Positions 48,955-58,937 of a stretch of DNA of 64,000 nucleotides are shown here, piece by piece. The DNA is from Picochlorum sp. 'celeri' (taxonomy: Eukaryota > Chlorophyta > Trebouxiophyceae). The translations under genes were made by a program, and so were the position numbers. The DNA lies in contig JAACMV010000004.1 in the NCBI GenBank assembly GCA_010909725.1, positions 868,001 to 932,000 on the forward strand, read 5' to 3'. Numbering within the stretch: position 1 is the stretch's first letter; each line of letters opens with the position of its first letter. Below the pieces are notes generated by a model. It did not search any database, had not been told where the DNA came from, and saw only the letters and a program-made list of their open reading frames with translations.

Positions 48955-50982
48955 ATGACTGTGGTCCATGGAACCAACGGTTCCCCTGGCAGTTGTTTCG
49001 GAAGAGAAACAAAAAGCATTCACTGCAGGGTTCGAGCATCGCAGCCGTGTGGCATTGATGAAATAGAATGGTCCAATTTGGACATAGCAGTGAATGTAGG
49101 ATCATTGCAGTTTCATGGTGGATCCAGGAATGACCTCCTTCGTTCAGAGTCTGTACCTCGTAAGCAGAGCACGTATGTGGAAATTTCATCTGGGGGCACT
49201 GTGTTTTTTTGTCTCCTTAGATCATCACAGTGCGATATTCAAGAGAAATGTGTCGTTGTGAAATTCATATCAGATCGTTTGCTGTGCCAGTCGGAGCAAT
49301 TTGCAGGAGAAATAGCGCATATTTTGGGGATTAACAATCCATGTTCAAGAATTGTCCATCAAGAGGAGGATGTCATTGATTCAGAGTGGAATTCAGTGCG
49401 GCGTGCGGCGTCTCTGTGTGGGAGAAGATGTGATGAGTTTGTTCATTGTATGGATACGCATGTGTCGTTTCTTGTGTTGGAACATATACCAGGACTGCCG
49501 CTGAAGGATAGCATCTCTGAGGCTGTGTCTCCTGAGAGGTTGTCTGAATCGAGTCATACGCTTGGCAAGATTCTTGCGCTGGATATGATTCTTGGAAATC
49601 CAGATAGGCTGTCGTGTGCGAGGTTATCATGGCCGGGGAACTCGTCAAATTTGGTGTTTTGTCAGAAGGGAAGGTTTCAAAATCAAATTACGTGCTTTGA
49701 TGCCGTTGTGCAGAGAAAGCCCCCTCATAGTCTCACGTCAGTGGAGGACGCTGCATGTGAGCAGCTCGCTGAGTTAGCATATAATGATATAGATATTGTG
49801 TTTGAAGTGCTTGAAAATGCCTTGTTTTTGACACGTTTGGAAGGCTGCGATGATGGGCAAAGCATTATCACGCATGAGGCAGCAAAATCCTGCCAGCGTG
49901 GTATGATAGAGACGTTTCAGCGGGCCATGGGGCTACGAGGTATTTTTGAGATGCTGTATCAGCAGATTGATGACTGGATTGATGAATTTGTGCAAGATAT
50001 GGAGGCCAAAGAGGAGGACAGTATGTCTCCTAGGTATAATGAGAATGCAAAACCACCTTTTAGTCCCAGGAATGTGGAAAAATACAAGCACTCGGCGTCA
50101 TTGATGACAAGCACGATTCGAACCATACAGAAAGAGGCTGGGAAAGATGAAGTTTTGAGTAAAAAATTGGAGGATTGGAATGTACTGCTCGGATCAAAGT
50201 GTGTTGAGTTGCGCAACGCGCTTGAAAAGTGGCAGTCTCGATCATCTGATGCTGGACCATGTTCGAAACGTTACGAAATGACCTTGACCACGGGGTTCTT
50301 ACAGGGTATACGTCCTGTGGTTGATTTATACGAATTGAAGGTCCGATTGCAGCATATGCTGCACCGACAGAAAATTCTTGGAGCTGCCTTGTCATCTGAA
50401 TCTCCCAGCATGCTGTTCCACAATGTGTACATCTCAGGCGCCGTCGCAGCGAATAGCTTTCATGTTCTAAAAAACATTGGCATTACACACATTTTGAATG
50501 CCACGGAAGATCTTTTTCCTCCGGGGGATCCTCGGTCCACGTATATTGCTGATACTTTTGATGCCACACTTCGGTTGCCATTGAGGGATGATGAGGATGA
50601 GCCCATCTGGGATTATTTTGAGGAAGCAGCCCAATTTATTCAGAACTCGATCGATCAAAAGGACAAGAAGATATTAGTGCATTGTCATGCGGGTCAGAGT
50701 CGCTCATGTGCTTTGGTCATTGCGTGGTTGATCCTGAAAAGAAATCTCACCTTGAAGGATTCGGTAATCTTGGTGCAACAAGCCCGTCCTCAAGCCGCGC
50801 CTAATTCAGGATATATGAATGCCCTCGGTAGGCTTGAAGAAAGAGTACACGGAGTGAAAACGGTCAAAGTCAAAAAGACAAAACCAGAAACTCTGACCTG
50901 TGGACACTGCGGAAAGCCTGTTGGGCTTTCAAAAAAGACGTTGGATCTTCATGTCAAGATGAAACATCCCGACGCTCTATAA
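48955..50982 (+). CDS. PHS1: PHS1-like tubulin kinase / dual-specificity phosphatase
   Basis: A 675-aa single-exon protein with two enzymatic parts, as in plant PROPYZAMIDE-HYPERSENSITIVE 1. Residues ~60-330 resemble an actin-fragmin-kinase-type atypical kinase (CVVVKFISDRL, FLVLEHIPGLPL, LGKILALDMILGNPDRLSCARL). Residues ~480-640 form a MAP-kinase-phosphatase-like domain with LVHCHAGQSRSCALVIAWL, catalytic C577. In Arabidopsis the kinase part phosphorylates alpha-tubulin and depolymerises microtubules under osmotic stress, while the phosphatase part restrains it. A C-terminal C2H2-like finger (TCGHCGKP..LDLHVKMKH) is an addition I do not know from plant PHS1. Confidence 0.88.
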   Translation: MTVVHGTNGSPGSCFGRETKSIHCRVRASQPCGIDEIEWSNLDIAVNVGSLQFHGGSRNDLLRSESVPRKQSTYVEISSGGTVFFCLLRSSQCDIQEKCVVVKFISDRLLCQSEQFAGEIAHILGINNPCSRIVHQEEDVIDSEWNSVRRAASLCGRRCDEFVHCMDTHVSFLVLEHIPGLPLKDSISEAVSPERLSESSHTLGKILALDMILGNPDRLSCARLSWPGNSSNLVFCQKGRFQNQITCFDAVVQRKPPHSLTSVEDAACEQLAELAYNDIDIVFEVLENALFLTRLEGCDDGQSIITHEAAKSCQRGMIETFQRAMGLRGIFEMLYQQIDDWIDEFVQDMEAKEEDSMSPRYNENAKPPFSPRNVEKYKHSASLMTSTIRTIQKEAGKDEVLSKKLEDWNVLLGSKCVELRNALEKWQSRSSDAGPCSKRYEMTLTTGFLQGIRPVVDLYELKVRLQHMLHRQKILGAALSSESPSMLFHNVYISGAVAANSFHVLKNIGITHILNATEDLFPPGDPRSTYIADTFDATLRLPLRDDEDEPIWDYFEEAAQFIQNSIDQKDKKILVHCHAGQSRSCALVIAWLILKRNLTLKDSVILVQQARPQAAPNSGYMNALGRLEERVHGVKTVKVKKTKPETLTCGHCGKPVGLSKKTLDLHVKMKHPDAL

Positions 50983-51410
50983 ATAAATAAAGAATATGTA
51001 TCATTTTGTCGTTTTGCATACACACATGTTCATTTGAGACTTGCAGCATTGTAATTATTGTCCATGTTCATCAAGGCTGGCTACTCTTGCTGGCCCCCTT
51101 CTTTTATCGTGTTTGGCGAATCCCGATGCCGTCATAGATACATGAGAAGAGAATTCCATGAAAACCCAGAAAATCTGTCCGCAAGGATTGGTGTGCATGT
51201 TGCGAGAAACCTGGAGTTATCATCCAATGACGGAGCAGCAGACTCATCATGAGGTCATGCGTCGACTCAAAAAGGTCATCTGGACTCAAAATGACTCACC
51301 GAGACTCATTTTCAAACCTTTGGTTGAAATTATAGAAGCCTCTTGACTACCATTATTTTTAAAGTGACTAATTAAACTTTTATTTGACAGAATTTCTCAA
51401 ACTATGAGAC
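50983..51410. promoter_or_regulatory. upstream region of the BTB gene with five GACTCA sites
   Basis: GACTCA occurs at 51241, 51264, 51283, 51293 and 51303, five times in 70 bp and all on the plus strand; one is the full bZIP/GCN4-type TGACTCA (51292-51298). A small frame (ATG at 51404 to TGA at 51484) begins 7 bp before the BTB start in another frame and could act as an overlapping upstream ORF. Confidence 0.45.
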
Positions 51411-52724
51411 ATGACCCCTCAGCAATGCGGACTGGACTCTCTCGCGGCAGGAGCTGCGTTTTTCGACCAAGGTCACAGCTGTGAGACTCTCGACAAGAGT
51501 GAGATTCTTCTCCTGCTGGTTCAGAACCTGTTCTTAAAGGCACAAGGGCTTGATGATATACCAGAACCCGTAGTGATCCGTCAAAACAATGATTTCAACA
51601 TCTTCCCTTTGATTCGGCAGTTTCTCAAGGATGATTACAGGGTGAATGCTGAGAAGTTTTGGGGGATTGTAAAAAAGGCTTACAATGAGGATGATGTTTC
51701 CAAAGAGATTTGGAGGCCACGATTTCAAGGATCTCAGCTCAAGTGTTTGGGAACTGTCAGATATCCTCGCACAGCAGAAGAGTGGGAGAGACTGCATGCT
51801 GCATTGGCAGCAATGAGCCCGGCATTGGTACCACTTGTCAACCCTGATCAAGTTGCTTCGCGGATAAAGTCTTTTGTTCATGATTTTGGACAAATATGGC
51901 GATCGGAAAGACGATTCAAGTATAAAAGGCAGAGAGAGGTGGATCCTGTAACTGCTGTAGATCAAAGGTTGCCAGATGACGAGCTTCAGTCTGTTCCCAG
52001 ACCTGGTCATGGACCAACAAGAGGGCAACTACTTCCGGAAGCAGCGCCATTGCTAGACAATACGAATCAGCAACAGATAGATCATAATATAAGAATCACC
52101 GAGGCAGAGCAATTTCTTTCGCAATCCGGAGAGCCTAGCCAGACTGATAGTCAGACACTCGACAAGGGCAAAGTGATTGCGACTCTCGTGGTGGGGGGCA
52201 AAGAATTTACAACAACAATCGGAACCTTAAACAGTGTCTCTGGATCATTCTTTTCTAAGCTGATACGATTTTCTGATGGAGCGAGCGAATTCTTCGTCGA
52301 CAGGTCTCCTTTGATGTTTGATTTTATTCTTGACTACCTGCGTGCAGTTCGATATGCTGAGCCTACAGAGTGTTTCCCTCTTCCAGATGGCATTCATGAA
52401 CTCAAATTGCTACGCAGAGAATCAATATTCTACAAAATACCAGAACTTACATTTCTTGTGGAGGATAAAATCGACAAGATGAAAATCCCCAATATTGACA
52501 TTGTTGTTATTGAGACTGCATCTGTTCCCTCAGAGCAGGCTTTGAATGAAGAACTTCACATGCTTAGCAACAAAGCTGCTGCTTGGATGCAAGCCAAGGC
52601 AGAATCATTGGGTACATTGTGTGAGAAATTAGAAGTAGTATCACAAGATATACGTGTGATTGATACTGGGCCAAGCACGAAAAAAGCCCGCGTTGCCCTG
52701 ACCATGCAGAATCATCATGTGTGA
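51411..52724 (+). CDS. BTB/POZ T1-type (KCTD-like) domain protein
   Basis: A 437-aa single-exon protein. Residues ~255-345 form a potassium-channel-tetramerisation-type BTB: VIATLVVGGKEFTTTIGTL, then GSFFSKLI, then FFVDRSPLMFDFILDYLR. No channel helices are present, so it is a soluble KCTD-like protein, often an adaptor for cullin-3 ubiquitin ligases. The N-terminal ~150 residues (FPLIRQFLKDDYRVNAEKFW) and the C-terminal helix-rich part match no family I recognise. An overlapping short upstream frame may reduce translation. Confidence 0.8.
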   Translation: MTPQQCGLDSLAAGAAFFDQGHSCETLDKSEILLLLVQNLFLKAQGLDDIPEPVVIRQNNDFNIFPLIRQFLKDDYRVNAEKFWGIVKKAYNEDDVSKEIWRPRFQGSQLKCLGTVRYPRTAEEWERLHAALAAMSPALVPLVNPDQVASRIKSFVHDFGQIWRSERRFKYKRQREVDPVTAVDQRLPDDELQSVPRPGHGPTRGQLLPEAAPLLDNTNQQQIDHNIRITEAEQFLSQSGEPSQTDSQTLDKGKVIATLVVGGKEFTTTIGTLNSVSGSFFSKLIRFSDGASEFFVDRSPLMFDFILDYLRAVRYAEPTECFPLPDGIHELKLLRRESIFYKIPELTFLVEDKIDKMKIPNIDIVVIETASVPSEQALNEELHMLSNKAAAWMQAKAESLGTLCEKLEVVSQDIRVIDTGPSTKKARVALTMQNHHV

Positions 52725-52830
52725 GTTACCAATATATATGCCCTCGGGCTACACAATAAATAACTTTATGATACAAATTCAATATACATGAGAGGTGAAA
52801 AAATTTTCCTATCCCCCATACAGACAATGA

Positions 52831-54177
52831 TTACGAGACATCAGGAATATCTCCCAAGATATCCCCAAAATCAGTTGCCAAGTCTTCTGTCATCATCAGT
52901 TCCACCATGGCAGGATCAATCATGCCTATCCAATCTTCACTCTCTACTTTCTCCCGACCACTTGAGTTCTGCGAATTATCTTTACTGTTTGATTGTAACC
53001 TGGAACTCACTCGTTCCAAAGATGCCATCTCTGGAATGGATTGTGGAAAGACAGCTTGATCTCCTGCTGATGGGGAAATCCTGGCCGGCAGTGACGACGT
53101 AGACGACTTTTTCGATCGATACTTCATCTTCCCAGAGCGAGAAGATGTAATGGCAAAGGCCCCATCTGGGCAGTCATCCTCCGACTCAGTGGACACCCTC
53201 CTTCGATCAGGAATCTCTTGGACCCTTTTCCATCTAGAATCCATTCCAGGGCAAATCGGTGGAGGGACCATGTACAAATCTTCATGCTGACGCAATAGGG
53301 ACGTATTCACGTCTTCTTCATACCTTGCCATATTACGTTTCCGCACCGTTTTGATCTTCTTCTTCTTCATCAGATTCTGAAGATTTGAGTTGCTCAGCCG
53401 TGTCCCAAGTCTCCTCGAGCTCTTATCAGATTTCTTCATGCCTCCTCCAATATGATCATCAATATTAGACGCATTATTTCCATATACATCAACAGAAGTA
53501 GCCATATGCGCTACAGGCATCGTCCCAACATTCAAATCTTGCCTGCCTGGCATTTGAAAATCAAGAGGACCATGTGATTCATTCATCATCATTCTAACAT
53601 CATCCACTGAGCATGATACCAAGTTGTATCTCATTAAATTGTTTATTATCATTTCTGTGATCCTCAAAAAATCCATATCATCGTTATTTTGGACAATCTC
53701 AATAACCCCAAGGGACTGTTCAGGCATAGATGCATCAAACAGAGGGAACAAAATACACGACTGAATTGAGCAAAGCTTTGCACTAGACTGCCTGTGGTAA
53801 TCACTAATATTCATCTTTTGTACATTTGAGCTAAATTCAGGCTTCGAATACAAGTACACCCTTCCAGGAGCCCCCAGTTCCCGCGGTTTTGCCCCATCCG
53901 TCCCAAACTCAAACCGACAAGACAGACACCTGAACAATGCCAGGAAATCAGCCCCTTGAGACCCAGCTATGAAAAATGGCTGACCCTTTGTACACAATTG
54001 CACAGTAGTTCCATCTTCCAGGGTATGTGGAAGCCAAACTTGACACAGTAGCCCTGAAAGCGCAGCCTGCTGGTCAAACACGTCCATGTACTGTTCCTGG
54101 AACGACACCAGCACCCGAGCAATATTCTTGCACAGCATCTCTCTCCGTGTCTCACCCATTAGAAACCTGTGTCCCAT
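52831..54177 (-). CDS. NIN-like (NLP/NIT2) N-terminal regulator without RWP-RK
   Basis: A 448-aa single-exon protein. Residues ~40-190 match the N-terminal GAF-like domain of NIN-like proteins: LLCQVWLPHTLEDG, LCTKGQPFFI, FRCLSCRFEF, LGAPGRVYLYSKPEFSSNVQ, SLGVIEIVQ. In plants and in Chlamydomonas NIT2 this domain precedes an RWP-RK DNA-binding domain and, in NLPs, PB1. Here the rest is a basic stretch (SSRRLGTRLSNSNLQNLMKK and RKRNMARY, about 255-290), a Ser-rich region and an acidic-hydrophobic end (DLATDFGDILGDIPDV) like an activation domain. No RWP-RK or PB1 is present, and only 106 bp remain before the next gene, so none is hidden downstream. It lies beside the nitrate genes. A nitrate sensor or co-regulator is inferred. 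Confidence 0.75.
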   Translation of the reverse strand: MGHRFLMGETRREMLCKNIARVLVSFQEQYMDVFDQQAALSGLLCQVWLPHTLEDGTTVQLCTKGQPFFIAGSQGADFLALFRCLSCRFEFGTDGAKPRELGAPGRVYLYSKPEFSSNVQKMNISDYHRQSSAKLCSIQSCILFPLFDASMPEQSLGVIEIVQNNDDMDFLRITEMIINNLMRYNLVSCSVDDVRMMMNESHGPLDFQMPGRQDLNVGTMPVAHMATSVDVYGNNASNIDDHIGGGMKKSDKSSRRLGTRLSNSNLQNLMKKKKIKTVRKRNMARYEEDVNTSLLRQHEDLYMVPPPICPGMDSRWKRVQEIPDRRRVSTESEDDCPDGAFAITSSRSGKMKYRSKKSSTSSLPARISPSAGDQAVFPQSIPEMASLERVSSRLQSNSKDNSQNSSGREKVESEDWIGMIDPAMVELMMTEDLATDFGDILGDIPDVS

Positions 54178-55463
54178 AAGAATAAAATGTACTAGTCATC
54201 GATCCATTCGGCGAAGATTGTGCTCGACTTTGAGAAGGAAAGTCACGTGGTAGGGTATCGGAAACATGTCCCCAAGCTTGTCTCCCTCGTGTATATACAT
54301 CAGAGAACGTACCGAACTGTTATGTATCAAAAACTCAGTAGTTTCTGTCCATTGACGTCGCAATTATATCATCAACAACGGAATTAACACTCTTCTGGGG
54401 ATTGCAAGTCCGTTTGCAGCCAATGTACATTCGTTATTCTTCGGTACTGAGCCGACTGAATCGATATTTCGAATTATTATTTATTGTAGTACTGCAATGC
54501 GGATGCAGGGGGCTCTATTAGTCATGGTTTGGGCCCGGCATGAGAACCCTTGGGCGACAGTTGCCATGGCAACCAAGACTCGGCATTGTGGATGTGTTGT
54601 TGCGGCTGGGCATGATGTCAATTCGATTCGTAGTATCTCATGGGTCCGTACGTATCAATCAAGTGATCAAGTAAGTACATGGTTGCATGGGATATGGCGT
54701 ACAGTAGGCTTTCTTTGCCATGAGAGAGCTAGTGGCTTTGGACTGTGCTCAGCTCTCGGGCCCAGAATGATGTCAACAACAAGAGCCTCTGCGATCCGGC
54801 AACGTCGTTTCAATCGAATTCAGAATACTGTAGTATTCTGTCCTCGTGATGAGAGGAAAATGTATGGATCTTGGGTGAGACACTACTCTGGAATATTCAT
54901 TGTCAGTCAACAATTTGCCAATACAGCATATGCTCAAGGATGTGAAGACTTTCTTTGCTCTCGAATGGAAAAAGAATGATTCTGATACTTTTAATTTAAT
55001 TAGTCTGACAGTCGGCCGAGACGGCATCCACGCCGCGGTTCCGAATTGTATATAAAGCCATGGTCATATGTTTGACCTCATGCATGGATGAACATCAATT
55101 TGCATGAAGATCAGCGATTGCCTATACAGTATCGATGGATGCGTTGTCATTTTCAAAAAGATACATCTTTAAGAATATCAGCAACCATATGGGCCTGCTC
55201 TTGTATCAAATGGATAAGAGGAAGCATGATCAAAGTCCAGACCTACTACTCCTACCCTGGCTCACGAGGAGATTCAGTTTGAGTCTGAGTCCACTGACTC
55301 ACATACATCAGGGTTTTCCATGAACGATGAACAGATGGAAGGCGTTGCTGATAATCTAATTTCACATTTAATTACATTTCATGATTTTTAAAACACATCA
55401 GTTGTAGTCTTTTGGCCTCAATCTCACTGTGGGATTTTTCAACTGGGTGATACTGTCTTCAAG
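54178..55463. promoter_or_regulatory. long divergent region, NLP-like regulator / nitrate reductase
   Basis: About 1.3 kb separate the regulator from nitrate reductase. Near the NR end TGAGTC occurs at 55280-55285 and 55286-55291, and TGACTCA at 55295-55301, about 165-185 bp before the NR ATG. A 160-codon frame lies within (listed separately). This is the likely nitrate-responsive promoter space for both genes. Confidence 0.5.
54497..54979 (+). CDS. doubtful 160-codon ORF
   Basis: An ATG-started frame in the space between the regulator and nitrate reductase. The product has no signal, membrane helix, repeat or motif that I recognise and its composition is unremarkable. Length alone is weak support, since one such frame could arise by chance in this much non-coding DNA. 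It is listed because of its position; it may equally be noise inside a promoter. Confidence 0.2.
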   Translation: MRMQGALLVMVWARHENPWATVAMATKTRHCGCVVAAGHDVNSIRSISWVRTYQSSDQVSTWLHGIWRTVGFLCHERASGFGLCSALGPRMMSTTRASAIRQRRFNRIQNTVVFCPRDERKMYGSWVRHYSGIFIVSQQFANTAYAQGCEDFLCSRMEKE

Positions 55464-58008
55464 ATGATCAAGCAAGGTGATTTTCCTCAGGCATCCAATG
55501 GGGGTGTGGTTGGCATTTGCAAAGACGATATTGGGACAAAAGATGAATGGATTCACCGGGATCCTGGTCTTATTCGGCTGACAGGAAGGCACCCGTTCAA
55601 CTGGTATGTGGTGATGATGCATGAGACAGCAGAGTGAGCGCACTGCGGCGTTAACCCTCACATGTTTGTAACATTGCAGTGAACCAACAGTCGCCAAGCT
55701 TGCCGAGAGATTTATTACGTACCCAAAGGATCACTATGTGCGAAATCACGGGGCAGTCCCTCGGAAAACGTGGGAAGAGCACAGGCTTGTCGTGTGTGGT
55801 AATGGGGTTGAGACACGCACATTTACCATGGATGACATTATCAAATTGCCATCTGTTGACGTCACATGTACATTGACATGTGCTGGAAACAGGAGAAAAG
55901 AGCAGAATATGAAAAAGCAGACTATTGGGTTCAGTTGGGGATCAAGTGGTACCAGCTGCTCAACATGGACAGGTGTTAGGCTTGGCCACATTTTGGAATT
56001 GTGCGGAGTTTCTCCCGAACGACGGTCAGAGGATGAATATGTGTGGCTTGATGGTCCAGAAGGGGAGCTTCCTGCTGGTGACAAGGGTATCTACGGAACA
56101 TCGATCACAATGTTGCGGGCTTTGGATCCTGCATTTGATGTCATCTTGGCGTACAAGCAGAATGGGGAATGGTTGACACCGGATCATGGATTCCCCATAC
56201 GAACTATCATTCCTGGATATATTGGAGGTCGAATGATCAAATTCATCGAGAAGATTACCGTGAGCGATAGGGAGAGTGATAATCATTACCACTACATGGA
56301 CAACAGAGTTTTGCCATCTCATGTGGATGCAGAAACAGCAACGAAAGAAGGATGGTGGTACAAGCCAGATTATATCATCAATGACCTGAATATCAACAGT
56401 GCAATATTCTCTCCAGATCAAGGAAATGTGGTGTCGTTTGAGCCGGGTAAATCTCTCAAGGTGACTGGATATGCGTACAGCAATGGCAACAAAATCATCA
56501 GATGTGAGGTGAGCATTGATGGTTGCAAGACATGGAGACTTGCCGACATTACGAATAGGCATCCTCCAAATAAGTATGGAAAGCACTGGGCGTGGGTATG
56601 GTGGAGCATTGAAATCCCACATGATGAGCTCCTTGGGGCTGAGGAAATTGTCTGCAGAGCGTGGGACTCTGCCCAAAACACACAGCCCAACACATTCACA
56701 TGGAATGCCATGGGAATGATGAATAACTGTGTGTTCAGGTGTAAAGTCCATAAAGAGCCGTTTGCTGGAAAGTTTTGTTTCCGATTTGAGCATCCAACTG
56801 TGGCCGGGGCTAATCCAGGTGGCTGGATGGAGCGGGAAGCATTGGCTGCTCAGCAAGACACGGTTGCCCTGCCCCCCAAGAAAGTCGAAAAACATGCTGG
56901 AACGGCCAAATTTACAATGGAGGAGGTCGAGAAACACGATTCAAAAGAAAGTGCTTGGTTTGTATATCATGGAAAGGTGTATGATGCGACTCCATTCCTC
57001 AAAGATCACCCAGGAGGTGCTGATTCCATTCTCTTGGTAGCTGGTACAGATGCAACCGAAGAATTTGATGCCATTCACTCGACCAAGGCCAAGAACATGT
57101 TGATTGAGTACTATATTGGGGATCTTATTTCTGAGGGTGTTGACACACCATCAGGAGATGATGCATTATCACCATCCTCGACATCTCCGGACTTGAGAGC
57201 CGCAGCTGTTCCTGTGGTTGAGGAGCCTGTGGCATTAAACCCCAAGAAGAAGCTTGACTTTCCTCTCATTGAGAAGAAGATACTATCTCATAATGTTATC
57301 AAGATGAGATTTGGACTTCCATCAAAAGATCACAAGTTTGGGTTGCCTGTTGGAAAGCATGTGTTTTTGTATGCCAAGGTGAATGGGGAGACGGTCATGA
57401 GAGCATACACGCCGACATCTAGCGACCACGATCTCGGTTACTTTGAGCTTGTTATCAAAGTATACCGCTCAAATGAGCATCCAAAATTCCCCGAGGGAGG
57501 TAAAATGTCGCAGTATCTTGACAGTCTTTCTCTTGGCGACTGTATCACAGTAAAAGGACCTGTTGGCCATGTTGAGTACCTTGGGAAGGGTAGGTATCTG
57601 CTGGATGGCGAGGAAAGGTTCGCAACAGCCTTCAATCTTCTTGCCGGAGGAACTGGTATCACTCCCTGCTATCAAATCATGAAGGCAATTTTGAGAGATC
57701 CTGAAGACACAACAAAGGTCTCATTCCTCTATGCAAACAACTCGGAGGATGACATTCTGCTCAAAGAGGAACTGGACCAGATGTCCAAAGACAGCCGTTT
57801 CACGGTCTGGCACACTCTAACCACCCCTCCTGAGGACTGGAGCTACTCTTCAGGTTTCATATCTCCGCAAATGTGCAAAGATCATCTGTTGCCTCATTCA
57901 GACAATACCGTTGCATGCATGTGTGGACCACCTCCAATGATTGAGTTTGCATGCAAGCCTTCACTAAAAGAAATGGGCTTTGATCAAACCCAGATGATTG
58001 AGTTTTAA
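55464..58008 (+). CDS. NIT1: assimilatory NAD(P)H nitrate reductase
   Basis: Exon 1 55464-55603, a 76-nt intron (GTATGT to TTGCAG), and exon 2 55680-58008 give 822 aa. The junction restores the family motif HPFNCEP. Order: molybdenum-cofactor domain (LIRLTGRHPFNCEP, YVRNHGAVP, catalytic Cys in TCAGNRRKEQN near residue 114), dimer domain (VTGYAYSNGNKI, WAWVWW), cytochrome b5 heme domain (FLKDHPGGADSI with its His), FAD domain (RAYTPTS) and NADH domain (GGTGITPCYQIM, CGPPPMIEFAC). The enzyme reduces nitrate to nitrite in the cytosol. The N-terminus is short, and the frame is open further up to 55392, so the start at 55464 is a choice. TGAGTC motifs lie upstream. Confidence 0.92.
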
Positions 58009-58119
58009 GTTCTTGCATGGCCTTTTGATTGCTGATTTAATGAAAGTTTACATTCCATTTAATAATTCATAGCGCCCGTGTGTGTCAAATAAAATCAAAG
58101 CATTACAAAATCTCTACAT

Positions 58120-58443
58120 TCAAAACCGTTTGAATGGCCTTGTCTCATGAAAACATAATCCAATCAAAGCGAAGAATAACCAGGCAGTAAACTTATACTC
58201 CTTGCTTGAATCTTCCTTTTGGTATGTCACAATGGAACCAATGCATGCAACCAACCCCATCAAGAATCCAACACAATACCTAAACTGTAGCCAAGGAGTT
58301 GTCAGCTCCTGCCAAACTGTACGCTTATTCTTATTACTCTGTACTGACGGTTCTTTCGGTTGTTGCTCTACACCCTTCCTGCTTTTCCGCCGTCTCAGCT
58401 CTACAGCAGCACCAGTCTTGGCAGAGGACCTAGCTTCAGGCAT
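58120..58443 (-). CDS. small two-helix membrane protein of unknown function
   Basis: A 107-aa product from the ATG at 58443: a basic, soluble N-terminus (ELRRRKSRKGVEQQ), then two predicted membrane helices (FRYCVGFLMGLVACIGSIVTY and KFTAWLFFALIGLCF) with a short acidic loop, ending in ETRPFKRF. The frame is open further upstream to 58572, but those codons look less protein-like. No family is recognised. It lies inside the nitrate gene group, on the same strand as NRT2 and convergent with nitrate reductase (111 bp apart), so a role in nitrate transport or its regulation can be asked but not claimed. Confidence 0.55.
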   Translation of the reverse strand: MPEARSSAKTGAAVELRRRKSRKGVEQQPKEPSVQSNKNKRTVWQELTTPWLQFRYCVGFLMGLVACIGSIVTYQKEDSSKEYKFTAWLFFALIGLCFHETRPFKRF

Positions 58444-58937
58444 ACTCAATACGTTTTCCACAGAAATCTCCGTTTCTTCGAGAATGGGCGTAAATATCGT
58501 CAATATTAAATTCGAACAAAAATTAACGCTGCAAGTACAGTGAAATTCAAAATATAGATTCAATCTGCCCAAACCAAACCTAGGGCACGGTCATATGACG
58601 CAACCCAGACTCAATTGCAATTCTGAGTCTGCAGACTCCTCATTCATTCATCATGGATCCGATTGAGCTTTGACACCCATGATGGTGGATGGACGATATC
58701 TCATACTCGCTCTTATTCTCATGTATGTATCGCATCGGATGAATTGACTGTGCCAGCCTGGAGAAGAAGAAGTCTTGGACCAATGCATTATTACTGCACC
58801 ATTACCAGGCCTTGGAAAGATCCACAGAGACTTGTGCATATGATTGATTACAACTCTAGCCTTCTAGTGTACATTATATTTTAACATCGAAACGCAAATT
58901 TACATGAAAAAAAATCGTTATTGTTACTATCAAATCA
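58444..58937. other. intergenic region with GACTCA/TGAGTC sites
   Basis: About 490 bp upstream of the small membrane-protein gene and downstream of NRT2. GACTCA at 58608-58613 and TGAGTC at 58624-58629 face each other around a symmetric AATTGCAATT, so the whole element (GACTCAATTGCAATTCTGAGTC) is nearly palindromic. No gene was seen. Confidence 0.5.

Noticed and set aside
55398..55697. 99-codon minus-strand frame over nitrate reductase exon 1
   Set aside because: The plus strand encodes the conserved start of the molybdenum-cofactor domain across the same bases and an intron, so this frame is a shadow.
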